Assembly (NCBI GenBank): GCA_030765055.1
Contig: CM060952.1
Coordinates: forward strand, 168,704,340-168,768,339
Direction of reading: 5' to 3'
From: Mantis religiosa
Taxonomy: Eukaryota; Arthropoda; Insecta; Mantodea; Mantidae
Length of the DNA stretch: 64,000 nucleotides
The translations under genes and the position numbers were made by a program. Shown here in pieces: positions 12,504 through 24,059 of the stretch. Numbering within the stretch: the first letter of the stretch is position 1; every line of letters starts with the position of its first letter. The notes below the pieces were generated by a model that saw only the letters and a list, made by a program, of their open reading frames with translations, was not told where the DNA came from and ran no database searches.

Positions 12504-13099
12504 CTTAAGGTGCACTTTTCTCTGGAACTATTATGTACAGCTATCAGTGTGAAATTTTTACAGCTATAAAAATTATTTATGTAAATATTAGAAATTTTTC
12601 TACAACAATTTTTTCTTTAATGTATTATACAAAAAGCTATTTAAAAAAACAACTATTTCACTAATCAACACGAAAGTAGATCCACAACTCTGCTATAGTG
12701 TTCTTGATATGTGTTGAGCATTTGAGATATTGTTGTTCATAGTTTTTAAGAAAATGTATTTTACGGGAATATGAAAATGTAGAAAACAATTGTAGAATAA
12801 CTCACTTTTAAAATTCAGTTGTTTACTATTTTCCCTCGCAGTTGCACCAATCGCTGCAGCATAAATTCTACTACAAATTGAGCTAAATTTCTATTCCTAA
12901 AAAAATTATATTTTTTTAAATGATGAAAATGAGGATCCGATGCAACAAAAATTTAAAAAAAGTATAGTAAAAATATTTTTAATGCGCTCCTAACACTAAA
13001 AACTATATGGAAATTTTCAGAAAATATCAAATAATAATATAACCTTAAAAAGAGAAAATGACATTTTAAACCAATTGACCTATTAATCTCCCCTTAAGG
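12504..13099. repeat. Possible AT-rich TIR element (MITE-like)
   Basis: A very AT-rich block of about 600 bp is bounded by CTTAAGGTG on the left and, inverted, CCTTAAGGGG on the right. No frame is present inside. The short inverted ends and composition suggest a non-autonomous DNA element, but no second copy or target duplication could be shown. Confidence 0.25.
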
Positions 13100-15750
13100 C
13101 TTTAAGACTACAGTCGATGAAAATAATCTGTCAGACCAGATTTGCTGATAACGAAACATGCGTTTAAACATTTTCGAATTCAACATTCCGTTACAGAGGG
13201 TAAAGCAGCCTAGCGTATAAGATTATATGCTATTTACTATAATAAAAGAGTGAAAGCTTAATAATTTTTGCGTAAAAAATTTGCCTTTTCAATTTTCTCC
13301 TATTCAGTATCGAGAAAGAACAATCGTTAGAAAGAACAATTTGCCAAGTTGACCTATATTATAAATTCTCTGGTGAACTGTTGAGAACCTTCAAATGCTC
13401 AAGTCAAGAAGAAACGAAGAACGAGGTGATAGTTCATAATTTTATTTTGCATCTAACGTTTGAAGCCCGCGCTTTATGCCCAGTTGGTTGAATTTCTGAT
13501 GGAAGTAACTCTCGTAATGTCCTTAATATCTTAAATAATTCCAGATGGAATCCCAGAATCCCTCAGATCTTATGTGATTTTATCAAAATAGCTTTAGTGG
13601 GTTCTTTTTTCGGTGAAAAAAGTACTTAAACTATTTCTTTTATTCCTTAGTATGGCGCAGTAATTTCTTGTCATGAATTTACGGAGCGTAAAAGAACTCT
13701 GATAAAGAGTTGAGTGGTCTGTCGACAGTAGTAGGAAGAGTGTACATAAATAAAATTCAGTTTTTACATATTTAAACACGTGTATTGAAAATGGACATAC
13801 GAAGACCTGAGAAACAACTTTATTGCCGGCTTTTAAAGCATCACATGGTAATTTCATACAAATCCTATCCATAGTGAAGTGTTTAATACGATTTCAGATT
13901 TCATACTTTCTAATGGAATAATGAGAAACAAATGAAGGCTTCCTTAGCACTTTAAGAGATGCTGAAATATTGGAAAATAGAAGCCACATACATTTCATTT
14001 GAAAATACGTTCTCTTCTTGTGAAACATGCTGTATCTACAGCAATGACAGATTAATGAGGATCAATGTGACTGTTTTATTTTTAATTTTTAAAGAGAAGC
14101 AGATAGCGGGGAGAGAATATATACAGAATATCAGAAATACCGAGGGAGAGGCATTGCACCAAATCAGAGACGCGTTTATTCCTTCCGCAATCATTGAGAG
14201 GAACCTGTCTATGAGCAAAGGTCTTTGTATGTGACAGTTCCGTTAATCCACTGTTCATTTGTGGCGCTTGGAAGCTGGAATTTAATTGACTAATTACGCT
14301 CATAGCTCATATGGCATACTATTAGAGATTTAATGCTTCAAGTATCCTTCCATCTGTCATCTAAATGTAGGCGTAGGTATGGTGCTTGAATGAGACATGA
14401 ATTAGTGCTGTAAAACGGATGCTGGAGCTACAAATGGCGAATATCGGTTATGCTCCATCTTTTGTTTTAGATTTACCAAGACCGCGGGAGAGGGTTTGTA
14501 ATTCTCGATTTTATATTTGGAGCTCTGAATACTTTGGTCTCTCAATACAAAACACCAAAAGCTGCTTTTCATAACGCACAAAACACATTCCAGAGGATCA
14601 GATGTAAAATGTAAAAATGCGTACGTGGAAAAGGTTGTTTTGATTTACCCAAATTGCGATACAAATTTTAACAATAGTAAAGGCACAGAAGGTCTCATTA
14701 TATAAAAGCCAATGTAGAATTTTGTGACACATGTTCATCTTTTCAAAGACGACGTTACGCACAAAAAAAATCTTTAGGAAACCCGATTACATTTTTGAAT
14801 TTGTGTGCAGCATCCACATCTGCTATATATCGTTAGGATTTGCCGAAATTATCTTAAAATGTTATAGTTTACAGAAGCCATTTAGTTTTTAGACGGCTTA
14901 GATATATTTAAATGGCGGCGCAAATGGGACTCGCTAGTAATTTTGGCTCACGGGCATAGCTTTTCCGTTAGCTGGCTGGCTGGTTTTTCGCATGTATTTG
15001 TTAATGCGTGTAGTCCTTGACGTAACTCATCGCTTGACCAACCTAAATCAAGCTGCTACCAAAGCAAAAGGTTCAAAATTTGAAAGTTATAACTTTATAA
15101 GAATACCAGGCAGGAATCTATGATATGGAGCTCCTATATCTTATAATTACACGAATTGTGGTAGTAAAATCTGTCTTTAAATGTTGTCTGTTGTGTATTC
15201 ATTGCCTCTAAGCCTTGAACTAAATATTAGCAACAAATCGCTCAGTATGCATCGTGACGTTTTGCAATCTGCAAATAAATTCTATGACTAATTTTGTAAT
15301 TTCGTTACCACATTGTGTGATAAAGTCTCACTGAGTTATCGTGCTTTAGTTTTCTGAACTGCTCTAAGAGGATAAATCAGATATGTTCTAATTAAGCATG
15401 TATTTCTGGTTTTGTATTTCATTCTTCTTCAGGTTTTTCTTTATCTCTGTAGTAAGATAAATCAGTTTCATCACATCTCTGCAACCATAGTGATAACTTG
15501 CAAAGGGAGCGTTTTTCAAGACGAAGTACTCCTGTTGGAGAGAAAGCAAAATACATGCAGGAGATAACCAAAGTACTGTTTAACTTATATGTAGGAGAAT
15601 AATATACTAGGCGATACAGCTAAAGAGCGTTCTTTCTGCATGGTATCATATAATCACAAGGTCCATTCTGATTCATCTAATTTTACCTTTTTCTATTATG
15701 TAGATAAGTAGAGAAAGTACATATTGTAATTACACCCAAAAGATTACAAT
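13100..15750. other. No recognisable feature
   Basis: 2.6 kb with several frames of 60-92 codons on both strands, none with a recognisable domain. A minus frame at 13594-13872 has ordinary amino-acid composition but no identifiable family. Confidence 0.4.
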
Positions 15751-16100
15751 TGTGACTTTGTGGGTTCGTGAAATTAAAAGTCCAGGTTACAAACACAAAA
15801 AATTGCACTTTATTTCCGCAGAAATACGCTTCGTACACATACACAATACCACATACAAGGTCAACAAACACAGCTGTTTGCCCGCACGCGTTCAATTGGC
15901 GGGCGGGCTGCCTTTTTATAGATTACTAACACACCAGAAATTTCTCAAACAATCGAGACCCGGCTAGAACAAAGGCGAACTCTTGAGAAATCCGTATCCT
16001 CCCGCCCACTATTTCGGCGAGGCTTTTATCTCCGCACTACAATGCCGTCTCTTTCATCTCGTTGCCCGCGCCGCCTTCAATCAACAATGGCCTGGCGACA
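15751..16100 (-). repeat. Solo LTR, short subfamily
   Basis: A 350 bp element running TGTGACTTTGTGGGTTCG...GGCGACA on the plus strand, which is the LTR reversed. Flanks are CAAT and CTAT, a 4 bp duplication with one change. It retains the reversed GAGGCTTTTATCTCCGC block near its left-strand 5' part. Confidence 0.85.
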
Positions 16101-16723
16101 CTATGATATTTCGTAAGAGATACACATTTCGGGGCTCCCTGAATGGAATTCTTTTCTTCTGGAGAAGGTGTTCATGTTTGAGTGTACGTACATTTGTCTG
16201 TCGGTGAACGGTACAACTCAAAAAGCGAAAACAGGTTAAGTACCAAAATTGTATTTCAGCTCAAATTTTCCAAGAATGCAACACGAAGTTTTTCAGGATA
16301 ACATCCTATGGATTTCAACTTTGATTTTCTTAGAAAAATGCCTATCGTTTTTTATTAAATTACCATGTGCTCGAATTATTCTTATGACAAATGAAATTCA
16401 TATTTTGAATTTTCTGGTAATCATCTCAGTTGCTTTACATTTTCAATTACTTATATATAACTGTTAAACTGTAAGAAGTAGGCAAAACTTTTTTTAAGTG
16501 CATTGTGGTGTTAACCTTTCTGAGATATTCCTTGTTATTGATCTCATTTTTCTAATGCACACACTTTTCTTAATTATCAAATCGTTATTTAGGCTTATTT
16601 TTTCTGTTTTCTTTTCTTTTTTTAATCTGTCATTCAAAGAAAGGTGATTTCAAAGATATTACATAATGACTAGCTCGTGAACGGAAATATGTAATAAAAC
16701 TGTTCTTCAAATGGAAGGGTAGG
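16101..16723. other. No recognisable feature
   Basis: AT-rich spacer without recognisable repeats. Confidence 0.4.
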
Positions 16724-16730
16724 GTTATAC

Positions 16731-17338
16731 TAAGAAATTCAATGCCATAGTCGGGATTTGAACCACGGATCTTCCGGTCTCCGTCCCGCTGCTCTTACAT
16801 ATTGTGCTACCATAGCCAACGTGCCATATGGCATTTTCTCCAACTGACTCGTGTTCCCCCCACCCCCCCTGATAAACCACTAGGAATTCTCATAAACACA
16901 TGCGACAACTACCTTAATGGTGTCTTACTATGCTGTAAGTACATTAAGGCCCGGGCTTTATATTTCGAACCACTATTAGGTCAATTAATGGAAATTTATT
17001 GTTCTTTCACACTAGCCGTGTGTAGGACGAAGTACGCAAGGATAGGCAGACTGAAAGATTTAATGCCATTGACCTACTCGTAATGCTCCGAACTAATAAG
17101 GTAGTTGTCTCATGTATTTCTGAGAACCCCAAGTGGTTTACCGGGAAAAAACTCAAGTCATTTGGAGAGTTTAATGCCATGTTGGCATGTTGGCCATGGT
17201 AGCTCAATGGTTAGGAGCAGATGGATGGAGGTCTGAAGATCCGTGGTTCAAGTCCCGGCTATGGAATTGAATTTTTCAGTCTTACTCCACTCCTACATAC
17301 TTTGGTCTACATACGGCTAGTGTGAAAGAACAGTTAAT
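16731..17338. repeat. Unit B, diverged head-to-head inverted dimer
   Basis: The left half holds the unit reversed (GGGATTTGAACCACGGATCT is the tRNA-like B box complement). The right half holds it forward (GTAGCTCAATGGTTAGGAGC as A box, CCGTGGTTCAAGTCCCGGCT as B box). The two halves share, in mirror order, the blocks around GTTCTTTCACACTAGCCGTG and TAAACCACTAGGAATTCTC. A short GTTATAC occurs on both outer sides (16724-16730 and 17339-17345), a possible decayed target duplication. This is the most diverged of the inverted dimers. Confidence 0.75.
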
Positions 17339-17345
17339 GTTATAC

Positions 17346-18195
17346 AAATGTTTATCTCGACAGCATGAAGATGATAGAATAAACGTTTGTAAGAATAATG
17401 TGTACAAGAGTGAGTACAGAAAGTCGTGTAAGAGCAGCATATTAGTTTTTTGTTAGCACCACATGTAGGGTTTGGACCAGTATGTTCGGAGTTACACATT
17501 TAGCTGTTCGATTAGAAAACGGAAGAGGAGTAGAGAAATCGAGATATTGCAAGGATTTATTATGTGTGAGGTCAGCTGTAAAAGAGGGCAACCGATAACC
17601 TCTGCCTATAAAATATATCTTTGCCTCCTCCAGTTATCGAAACGATCTTTAAGCGCAGGAATAAATAAAGATTTTAATTAGTTACATTTGTGTTTTATAT
17701 GTGTAGAAGATTTAGAGTAGCCTGTGCATGGTAATTTGGCAAATTTTTGCCATAAAGTCATGAAATCTTTTCTTTCTCGATATATCCAGTACCCAGTAAT
17801 TGTTTAAACCCTTATTGTTCTTTGCATGCTTCATTTATTCCACAAAGCACGAGTTAAATATTAAAGCTATGTTCTGGACATCATGTGGTGACCATTATGA
17901 GTATCACGTTAAAGGTCAGGGCATAAAGGCATCGTCATAATTCTGCAACAAATCATCTCTTAAGCTTGGTTGATGGAATGCTTGCTGCTCTTTGAGCGCT
18001 TGATGTATTTATTTGTTAATTATGTTAAAGCACTCATAACAGGTGGTATTTCAACTGTGAGCATCTGTGATACGGTCAAAGAACTTGACAGTAGTTGGTG
18101 ACAGGCGCTATATGACGGGAATCACCGTACCTCGGTTGTCCACCCCAACAGTACCGGAGCGCACCAAGACGCTACTAAGGTTATCTGCAAATGAC
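17346..18195. other. No recognisable feature
   Basis: Spacer with no identifiable element. Confidence 0.4.
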
Positions 18196-18472
18196 TTACC
18201 GGACTGTTAAACGAGGAAACTGACAAGGGAAATTTTCAGAGCCTACGCCGGGGCGGCAGCAATATCGCAGCTAAGGACAACGCTCAGTCAACATCCTTGT
18301 TCACATTTCACACGTTTTCGAATCCAACTTTCACTTTTACTACTCTGGCCATTGGCTGTCAATATTACCGGACTCTCCAACGAGGAAACTAACAAGGAAA
18401 AGTTTTCAGAGCCTACGCCGGGGCGGCAGCAATGTCGTAGCTAAGAACAACGCTCAGTTAACACCACTGTTG
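18196..18472 (+). repeat. Two direct copies of a 105-110 bp sequence
   Basis: Copy 1 (18196-18300) and copy 2 (18365-18472) share TTACCGGACT, AACGAGGAAACT, TTTTCAGAGCCTACGCCGG, GGCGGCAGCAAT and ACAACGCTCAGT. The offset is 169 bp and the sequence between them is unrelated. GC content is higher than the surroundings. The class is unknown. Confidence 0.85.
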
Positions 18473-18699
18473 ATTAGACTAATTGCAACTGCGCACCTGT
18501 AACGTCCTTAAAAAGTTAGTTGGAGTTCTCGCTTGTTTCGCTGATCTCCAGTTGCAACTGTTTATCCGTTTATGCATGCATTTTTTATTCTTTTTTTGCT
18601 CCCTCGCATGTCCCTCTGTAATATTAGGACAAATGTTCATCTCCAGTATGTTAACTTTGGTTTGGTATTACCTGCAATTATTCAATTAAACACACGCAC

Positions 18700-18800
18700 A
18701 TACGTACACGCACCTTGGTATTTCCAGACTCCAGGGAGGATAGGAAATAATCCTGGCGAAGGAAAATTTTACCACTCTCCAGTTGGGAAACTAACACATG
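18700..18800 (-). repeat. Fragment resembling SINE-F body
   Basis: ATTTCCAGACTCCAGGGAGG followed by AGGAAATAATCCTGGCGAAG resembles the body of the SINE-F copies at 25920 and 60608 (CTTCCAGACTCTGGGGAAGA). The tRNA-like part is not readable. Confidence 0.4.
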
Positions 18801-19803
18801 ACCTCTAGATTTGGAGGTTATCATGGTAATCTCCAGAACACATTAACATTAATGTTGCAAATAAGCAAAATTGATGCCACATATTATTAAATTTTAGTCC
18901 TGAGAAGGTTCGAATATGCTATTCATTATTGCTTCTGTTTCATTCTTGTTAAAATTAAATTTAGGTGTTTCTTCACCTATGTCTGCAGTGTTATTTGCCT
19001 TGTTATACATTTAAACACGTAGCAATGAATTGCTGCCTACTTAAGACGAGAAATCAAGCCTTAAAGACCACGATTCTATATATTTCTATACTTCGATGGG
19101 TGTCCTAAGTTTTCTTTCCATGTTATCGCGTACTCTGTTGCAAATTGTTAATGTTTCTTATTGGGTGAAAAGCAGTGTGGATACCTCTATTGCTGTCAGA
19201 TTCCCGAGTCGTATAAATAGGGTACTTGAAATGTCCCTAGATGGAGAAATCCATTAGATTAGAATTAGGTGATATACCAGACATGACCAATCCAACTATG
19301 AGGGATTTATAATTCAAGAAATTACGTACTGTCCAACTGAAATGAGCTGGCGAAATATCTTGTTAAAACCATATTCGTTGGATAACTCCAGAGGCATAAC
19401 AACAGTTAAATTATGGGATTCATTTATGAGAAACTTTAGTTACGTCCCTGTATTCAGGAGGGTTAGGCCCAATTCTGAGCATTGTGAAAATTGAAGAATC
19501 CGTCGGTAATAAACCCAGCCTCATTACTGAACGAAATGTATACTAAGAAATTCTGAATATAGCACAGTTTTGTAATGTGCGATGGCTGAAAGTTCTTCTG
19601 GACTCAGAAGTCCGCGACATTTAATTATTCCATCCGCTAAAGGCGATATTGGGGCAGAGGATTCATGCAAATTGCTATAGTCATCTTTCTTTAGTGCACA
19701 ATGCATCTCGTGCCATCTCAGTGGTTTTGGTAGAGGTCTGTAGCTGGTCGGTAAAATATACACACAGAAGACCAAATATCTGTTTCTCGACCACCAGCCA
19801 TAC

Positions 19804-19945
19804 CATTGATACACGTGGCCAGCGTGAAGAGTAAACTAAATGCAGCTAAGCCTATTATGGTTAAGTAGAAGTGATTCTTGTGAAAGGCCATGAGTAAGCG
19901 GCTTCTGATTAAACCCATGTTTTCCATTTGTTCGTGGCACAGATC
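19804..19945 (-). CDS. Possible exon of a membrane protein, unknown family
   Basis: On the minus strand an open frame follows a possible splice acceptor (CAACCCTCCAG at 19946-19956). It reads DLCHEQMENMGLIRSR, then a hydrophobic stretch FYLTIIGLAAFSLLFTLATC that would form one transmembrane helix. It reaches a possible donor (AATG|GTATGG at 19803/19804). An in-frame stop lies a few codons upstream of the acceptor, which fits an exon start. Beyond the donor the frame stays open to 19718. The residue composition is more protein-like than other frames nearby, and no transposon motif is seen. I do not recognise the family, and no partner exon was found in the window. It may be an internal exon of a host gene with very long introns, or chance. 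Confidence 0.3.
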
Positions 19946-20039
19946 CTGGAGGGTTGCAGAATCACATTATTCTCACGGCACGGCACGTAATGTGAGATTA
20001 ATGTGAGATTACATAAATCGAAGGGCACATGTTTGGCCA

Positions 20040-20375
20040 CTAAGTGCATATATTATTATTCTCTTCACATTCTTTATCAGTGCAGCAGTTCCGAATTTGA
20101 AGAAGACATCGAAAATGCGGCTATGACTCTCCATCATAGTGAAAGGAAGCGCAGAACGTCGGCTGATGATAAAGTTAAAAAGATAATAACTTTAAAAGGA
20201 GAGCATTTCGGTGAGATTCATATTTTGTTTGAAGAACTGAAAAAGATGCACTGCGTTTTGGTTATACTTTAGAACGAATGAAGAAAATTTTGATTTTATT
20301 AATAATAAATCCCACAGAGACTAAAATACAAAAAGAGAACACTGTGTTTCAAAATGCAGTTGCGATAAAATATTA
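20040..20375 (+). pseudogene. PIF/Harbinger-like transposase relic, copy 1 (5' part)
   Basis: The plus frame reads SERKRR, then LKGEHFGEIHILFEELKK, and after a frameshift IQKENTVFQNAV. This order (basic patch, GE-F/H-xx-F-x-EL block, then KEN/KQN-x-F-x-NAV) resembles the N-terminal part of PIF/Harbinger (ALP1-like) nuclease transposases as I remember them. It aligns with 29695-30530, which has LKRGKFGEFYTSFKELEIS and KQNIQFRNVV. Stops and frameshifts make it non-functional, and the nuclease domain is not present. The homologous segment continues at 21546-21900, beyond an inserted SINE cluster. Family assignment is moderate; a database search could overturn it. Confidence 0.5.
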
Positions 20376-20429
20376 GCTTCATGAGGTTCATGTCTAAGGC
20401 AATTTCAGTGGGAAAAAGAGCTACCTTTT

Positions 20430-20668
20430 CTTCATGGTCAATAGGATACATAAGGCGACCTTTAACTAAGGCGGCCCAGTTTCGATCCCAGGAGGCCGTA
20501 TTGGGAATTGCAATGGGGAAAGTGGTGGATTTTCTTCTGGTTCTCCGGTTTTCCCTCTATTCATTCCAACAACTGTTTCGTAGTCGCCTTTCGTTTCATC
20601 CATTTCACTGTCATATCATATTATCCCTTCTTCTCTTAAACACAAGGTAACAGGCTGATCACCCATCG
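20430..20668 (+). repeat. SINE-C, diverged
   Basis: AAGGCGGCCCAGTTTCGATC (B box region), then TTCTGGTTCTCCGGTTTTCC and a T/C-rich body, match the better-preserved SINE-C at 38125-38375 in the head. The body end (20583-20665) recurs at 21347-21440. Confidence 0.6.
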
Positions 20669-20899
20669 TAGAGCCCGTCTCGGTAGCGTGGTGGTAGCAC
20701 GTTCAAGAGGTCCCGAGTTCGAATCTTGGTCAGGGTGAGTTACCTGGATAAGGTTTTGCCCGGAGTTTTCCCTTATCCTGAAAGACGAATGTTGGGTAAC
20801 TCTAAGCTCCATAGACCCCGGACTCATTTGAGCATCATTTCATCCATTCCATCAACCTCCGATATGACTTAACGTTTGTAAATTACAAAAAAAAAAAGA
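20669..20899 (+). repeat. SINE-A, nearly full length
   Basis: Contains the A-box region GCCCGTCTCGGTAGCGTGG, the B box GAGTTCGAATCTTGGTCAGG, the central block CCCTTATCCTGAAAGACGAA, the GAGCATCATTTCATCC block and an A-rich tail. This is one of the few copies with the 5' end intact. The reading frames across it are not genes. Confidence 0.85.
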
Positions 20900-21343
20900 A
20901 TATCTTTGATAGATAGAGTCAACATGAAAAATTCAATACCATGGCCGGGATTTGAACCACGGATCTCCTGGTTTCCGTCCAGTCGCTCTACCATGGCCAA
21001 CTTACCGTCCTGAAATTAAATTCTCCATTTGACTCGTATATTTCCCCGGTAGACCATGAGGAACTTTCGCATCCGAGATACACCGTTTGTGGCGACTTAC
21101 TATCGAAGTACTTGAGTCCCAGGCTTCATCATTTAACTCTTATTATTTTAGTTAATTGATGCAAATTAATCATTGCTTCATACCTGCCGTGTATAGGCTA
21201 AGGTTTTTGATAGAGTCAACATGAAAAATTCAATGCCATGGCCGGGATTTGAACCATGGATCTCTTGGTTTCTGTCCAGTCGCTCTAACCCATTGAGCTA
21301 CCATGGTCCAACGTGCCGTCCTGACATTAAATTCTCCATTTGA
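20900..21343 (-). repeat. Unit B, direct tandem dimer (second unit truncated)
   Basis: Two units in the same orientation begin GATAGAGTCAACATGAAAAA at about 20921 and again at about 21210, a period near 290 bp. Each holds the reversed B box GGGATTTGAACCA and the anticodon-region string CCGTCCAGTCGCTCTA. The first unit is complete through the TTAACTCTTATTATTTTAGT block; the second stops after CATTTGACG at 21343. This shows the unit can exist head to tail, unlike the inverted dimers elsewhere. Confidence 0.85.
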
Positions 21344-21440
21344 CGCATAATCGCCTTTCCTTTCATCCATTTCACTGCCATACCATATCATCCCTTCTTC
21401 TCTTTTACACAAGGTTGATCATCACCCGTCGGAGACAATT
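21344..21440 (+). repeat. SINE-C 3' body, second copy
   Basis: TTTCATCCATTTCACTGCCA and TCATCCCTTCTTCTCTTTTA match 20583-20665, 764 bp upstream. It abuts the truncated end of unit B, so unit B or the SINE cluster may have inserted within or beside an SINE-C copy. Confidence 0.7.
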
Positions 21441-21545
21441 ACTCAGAGTTCCTTCGACAGGCATCAAGGTACCTGACCCCAAGCTCCCACGTTCAGTCCT
21501 ACGAGATATGTATGACTTCCATACGTGGATGGGAGTAAATAGATA

Positions 21546-21900
21546 AGGGAGAAAGCTATTACATGGTCATAGTTTTTATATTAGTGATTTATTTTATTTT
21601 CCTTAGAAAATCAGACACGTTTATACACTTTTATCCATAGCAGAATAGGAAAACGGTGTAAATAATATAATATAAAAATATTTTCTGCTGCCGACATTTT
21701 TCAGCAATCTATCCTGCCATAATGAATGCACGTGCTGTCACTCTAGTCGCAATTAATCCCTGCTGTAGCAGAAAATCACGGATGCTACGGGGGAAATTAA
21801 GTATTGTTCATGTAATTCCAAGCTGTATAAATGAACGGAAAAACGAACATCACTCCCTGACTCTGGAATGTGAAAAAGAAAGGACATCCCGTAGCGTACC
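21546..21900 (+). repeat. Paralogous segment, 3' continuation of Harbinger-like relic copy 1
   Basis: Aligns with 30550-30870: both have TTTTTATCC(A/G)TA(G/A)CAGAATA, a TTCTGCT(G/A)CC word, and a stretch ending GGAAAAACGAA followed by CTCCCTGACT or CTCTGACTGG. No coding sense is obvious, so it may be the untranslated or intronic part of the element, or a segmental duplication. Confidence 0.6.
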
Positions 21901-22744
21901 ATGGGGATAATGTGATTCTACATAATGCAGTCTCTGTGGTGTACACGAACATAGTTTTCTTCACAATTGAAAGTCATAAACAAGGAGACTCAACAAAAGT
22001 ATCCACAGCATGATGATAATGGTTGACAACTACGGTTTGGAGGGGGAATATACTCATATCTTACGAATGATATAATCCCTGTTTGATTAAAGGATGCTTT
22101 ATGGGTGCAGTGGTACAAAATCTGTAACACCAAAATCAGCCATATGAGGATTTTAACAGCTATGTCATTGGGGAGATATTGCATGCATGTGACAAAATAA
22201 CGTGGTACATTTGAGGCTTTCGGGTTGCTGTAACGAGGAGCATCGCTGTTGGTTCATGGCATATTTATGCAGGTGGTCGACGAAGCCATAACGGTCGCAT
22301 TGATAGAATGCGTAATGCAACCGAGTTGTCAACATGGGATGCTACTGGATATCGCACATATTGCGTTGTCTTTATTTGAACCCGCTGCAAACATCCCATG
22401 TCCAAATGGTAGTGCGCTTTACAGGGTTATATAATGGGATGAAATCGTGTGACTTGATTTGGAAGTGAGGTTAACCTAATTTTTTTACCTTACGGTATCC
22501 TGAAATAGCACTATTAAATATGGGTGATCCTGGGTTGTTGCGTTAGTGCAGAGTGTGTTTCTCTGCTAACCATTCAGTGTGAAACTGGATAGCAATAAAG
22601 AATTGTTTAACACAATGATGCCTCTGCATGGGCAGACAATAAGCTATGTATGAGGATGTTATAAAGAAAGACAATTGTGCGAGCGCATGCATGCGTGCGT
22701 GATCAACCGATTTTAATCATCCTCACACCATTGCATGAGAAAAG
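21901..22744. other. No recognisable feature
   Basis: No identified repeat or coding motif. Confidence 0.4.
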
Positions 22745-22820
<76 letters not shown>

Positions 22821-22849
22821 GCACACGCACGCACGCACACACACACAAA
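22745..22849. repeat. (CA)n microsatellite with CG-interrupted end
   Basis: About 105 bp of alternating CA/CG dinucleotides. The right third has GCACGCAC interruptions. Confidence 0.98.
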
Positions 22850-23658
22850 CTAGAAGAATATAAAGGTTGAGAAATCATTTAAACAGTGTGGACAACCAAA
22901 GAGCACCGGCGATTATAATGACGTATCACCCAAAGGGAATGAGAGACGTGAGGTTTGCTAGAACACGTTAGAATGATTGTATAGGCATAGGTGGTTAAGA
23001 AGGAACAGGTATAGCTGCATAAATCCTGTACCTGGTGAAGGAGTAGACGAAGAAACATGATGTCGATAAATCAGTTGTGCTGGTGCCCGGAAACAAAAAG
23101 TAGCAATTACGCGTGTGCAAAAATGTTGGAATGTGTTAACTGCAGAATTGCAGCATTTGAGAACGAAACTGCAAATTAGTTTCAATAATTTGGAAGTAAC
23201 TTTAGAGGAACAGGCAAAAAATACTAGGAATTGTAGCCTTTTTAAATGTAATTAAGAACCACTTTATTCCTTCTCCTTAGTTATTCCAAGGTTGTACAAA
23301 GAATGGGAAGGAAGATCGGAAAGAATCGAAGGATAGTTGTCGATATTTAAAAAGAATAATATTGATTTTTTTTAAGAATACGAGCAAAGCAGATGACGGC
23401 AACTTAAATAAAGCTACACGTGCATACATCAAAAGGGGTAACGCCACTGACGAAAAGTGGAACAAATTACGTGAAATAATTTAATGTTGAGCACTGCATT
23501 AAACAATTATACTCGATTCAATAATATGCAAAAATTGTGTTTTTAAAATGCTTTATTGACTCCTCTAACAGTAACATTTGGTTATATCCAAACAAATAAG
23601 CAATTCAAGAAGGGTGTGATTGATCAATTACACTGGGCAAGAAAAAAATTATTTTTGA
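22850..23658. other. No recognisable feature
   Basis: Frames of 62-75 codons on the minus strand have no recognisable domain. Confidence 0.4.
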
Positions 23659-23672
23659 ATGTTTCGAGCACT

Positions 23673-23850
23673 CGGTCAGGGTGAGTTATCCGGATAAGAT
23701 TTTTCCGGGGTTTTCCCTTATCCTTTCAGACGAATGTCGGGTAGCTCTAAGCTCCATGGACCCTGGACACGTTTGAGCATCATTTCACCCATTTCATTCA
23801 CCGTCCGATATGACTTAGCGTTGGAGGACGTAAAATTACAAAGAAAAAAA
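23673..23850 (+). repeat. SINE-A, 5'-truncated, with perfect target duplication
   Basis: Starts inside the B box (CGGTCAGGGTGAG), runs through the central block to GTTGGAGGACGTAAAATTAC and an A-rich tail. It is flanked by a perfect 14 bp duplication ATGTTTCGAGCACT (23659-23672 and 23851-23864). The truncation and duplication show LINE-driven insertion. Confidence 0.95.
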
Positions 23851-24059
23851 ATGTTTCGAGCACTTCACGAGGCAATTCCTACTAATCTTGGGTTGAGAAA
23901 AACAAATGACAATAAAAAAAAAATTATTAGTTGTAGTTTTTATGATATACACAAGGTGGAAGTATTACATATTAACGGATTGAGAGAAAAGGATACATTT
24001 TAATTACATACATGCTAACAACAGTGAAAGGGCATTTGATTTTTTAAACTGGTAATTAC

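Noticed and set aside
19524..19814. 96-codon minus frame overlapping the exon candidate
   Set aside because: Different phase from the frame with the hydrophobic segment, rich in Tyr/Trp/Cys clusters, no upstream acceptor.
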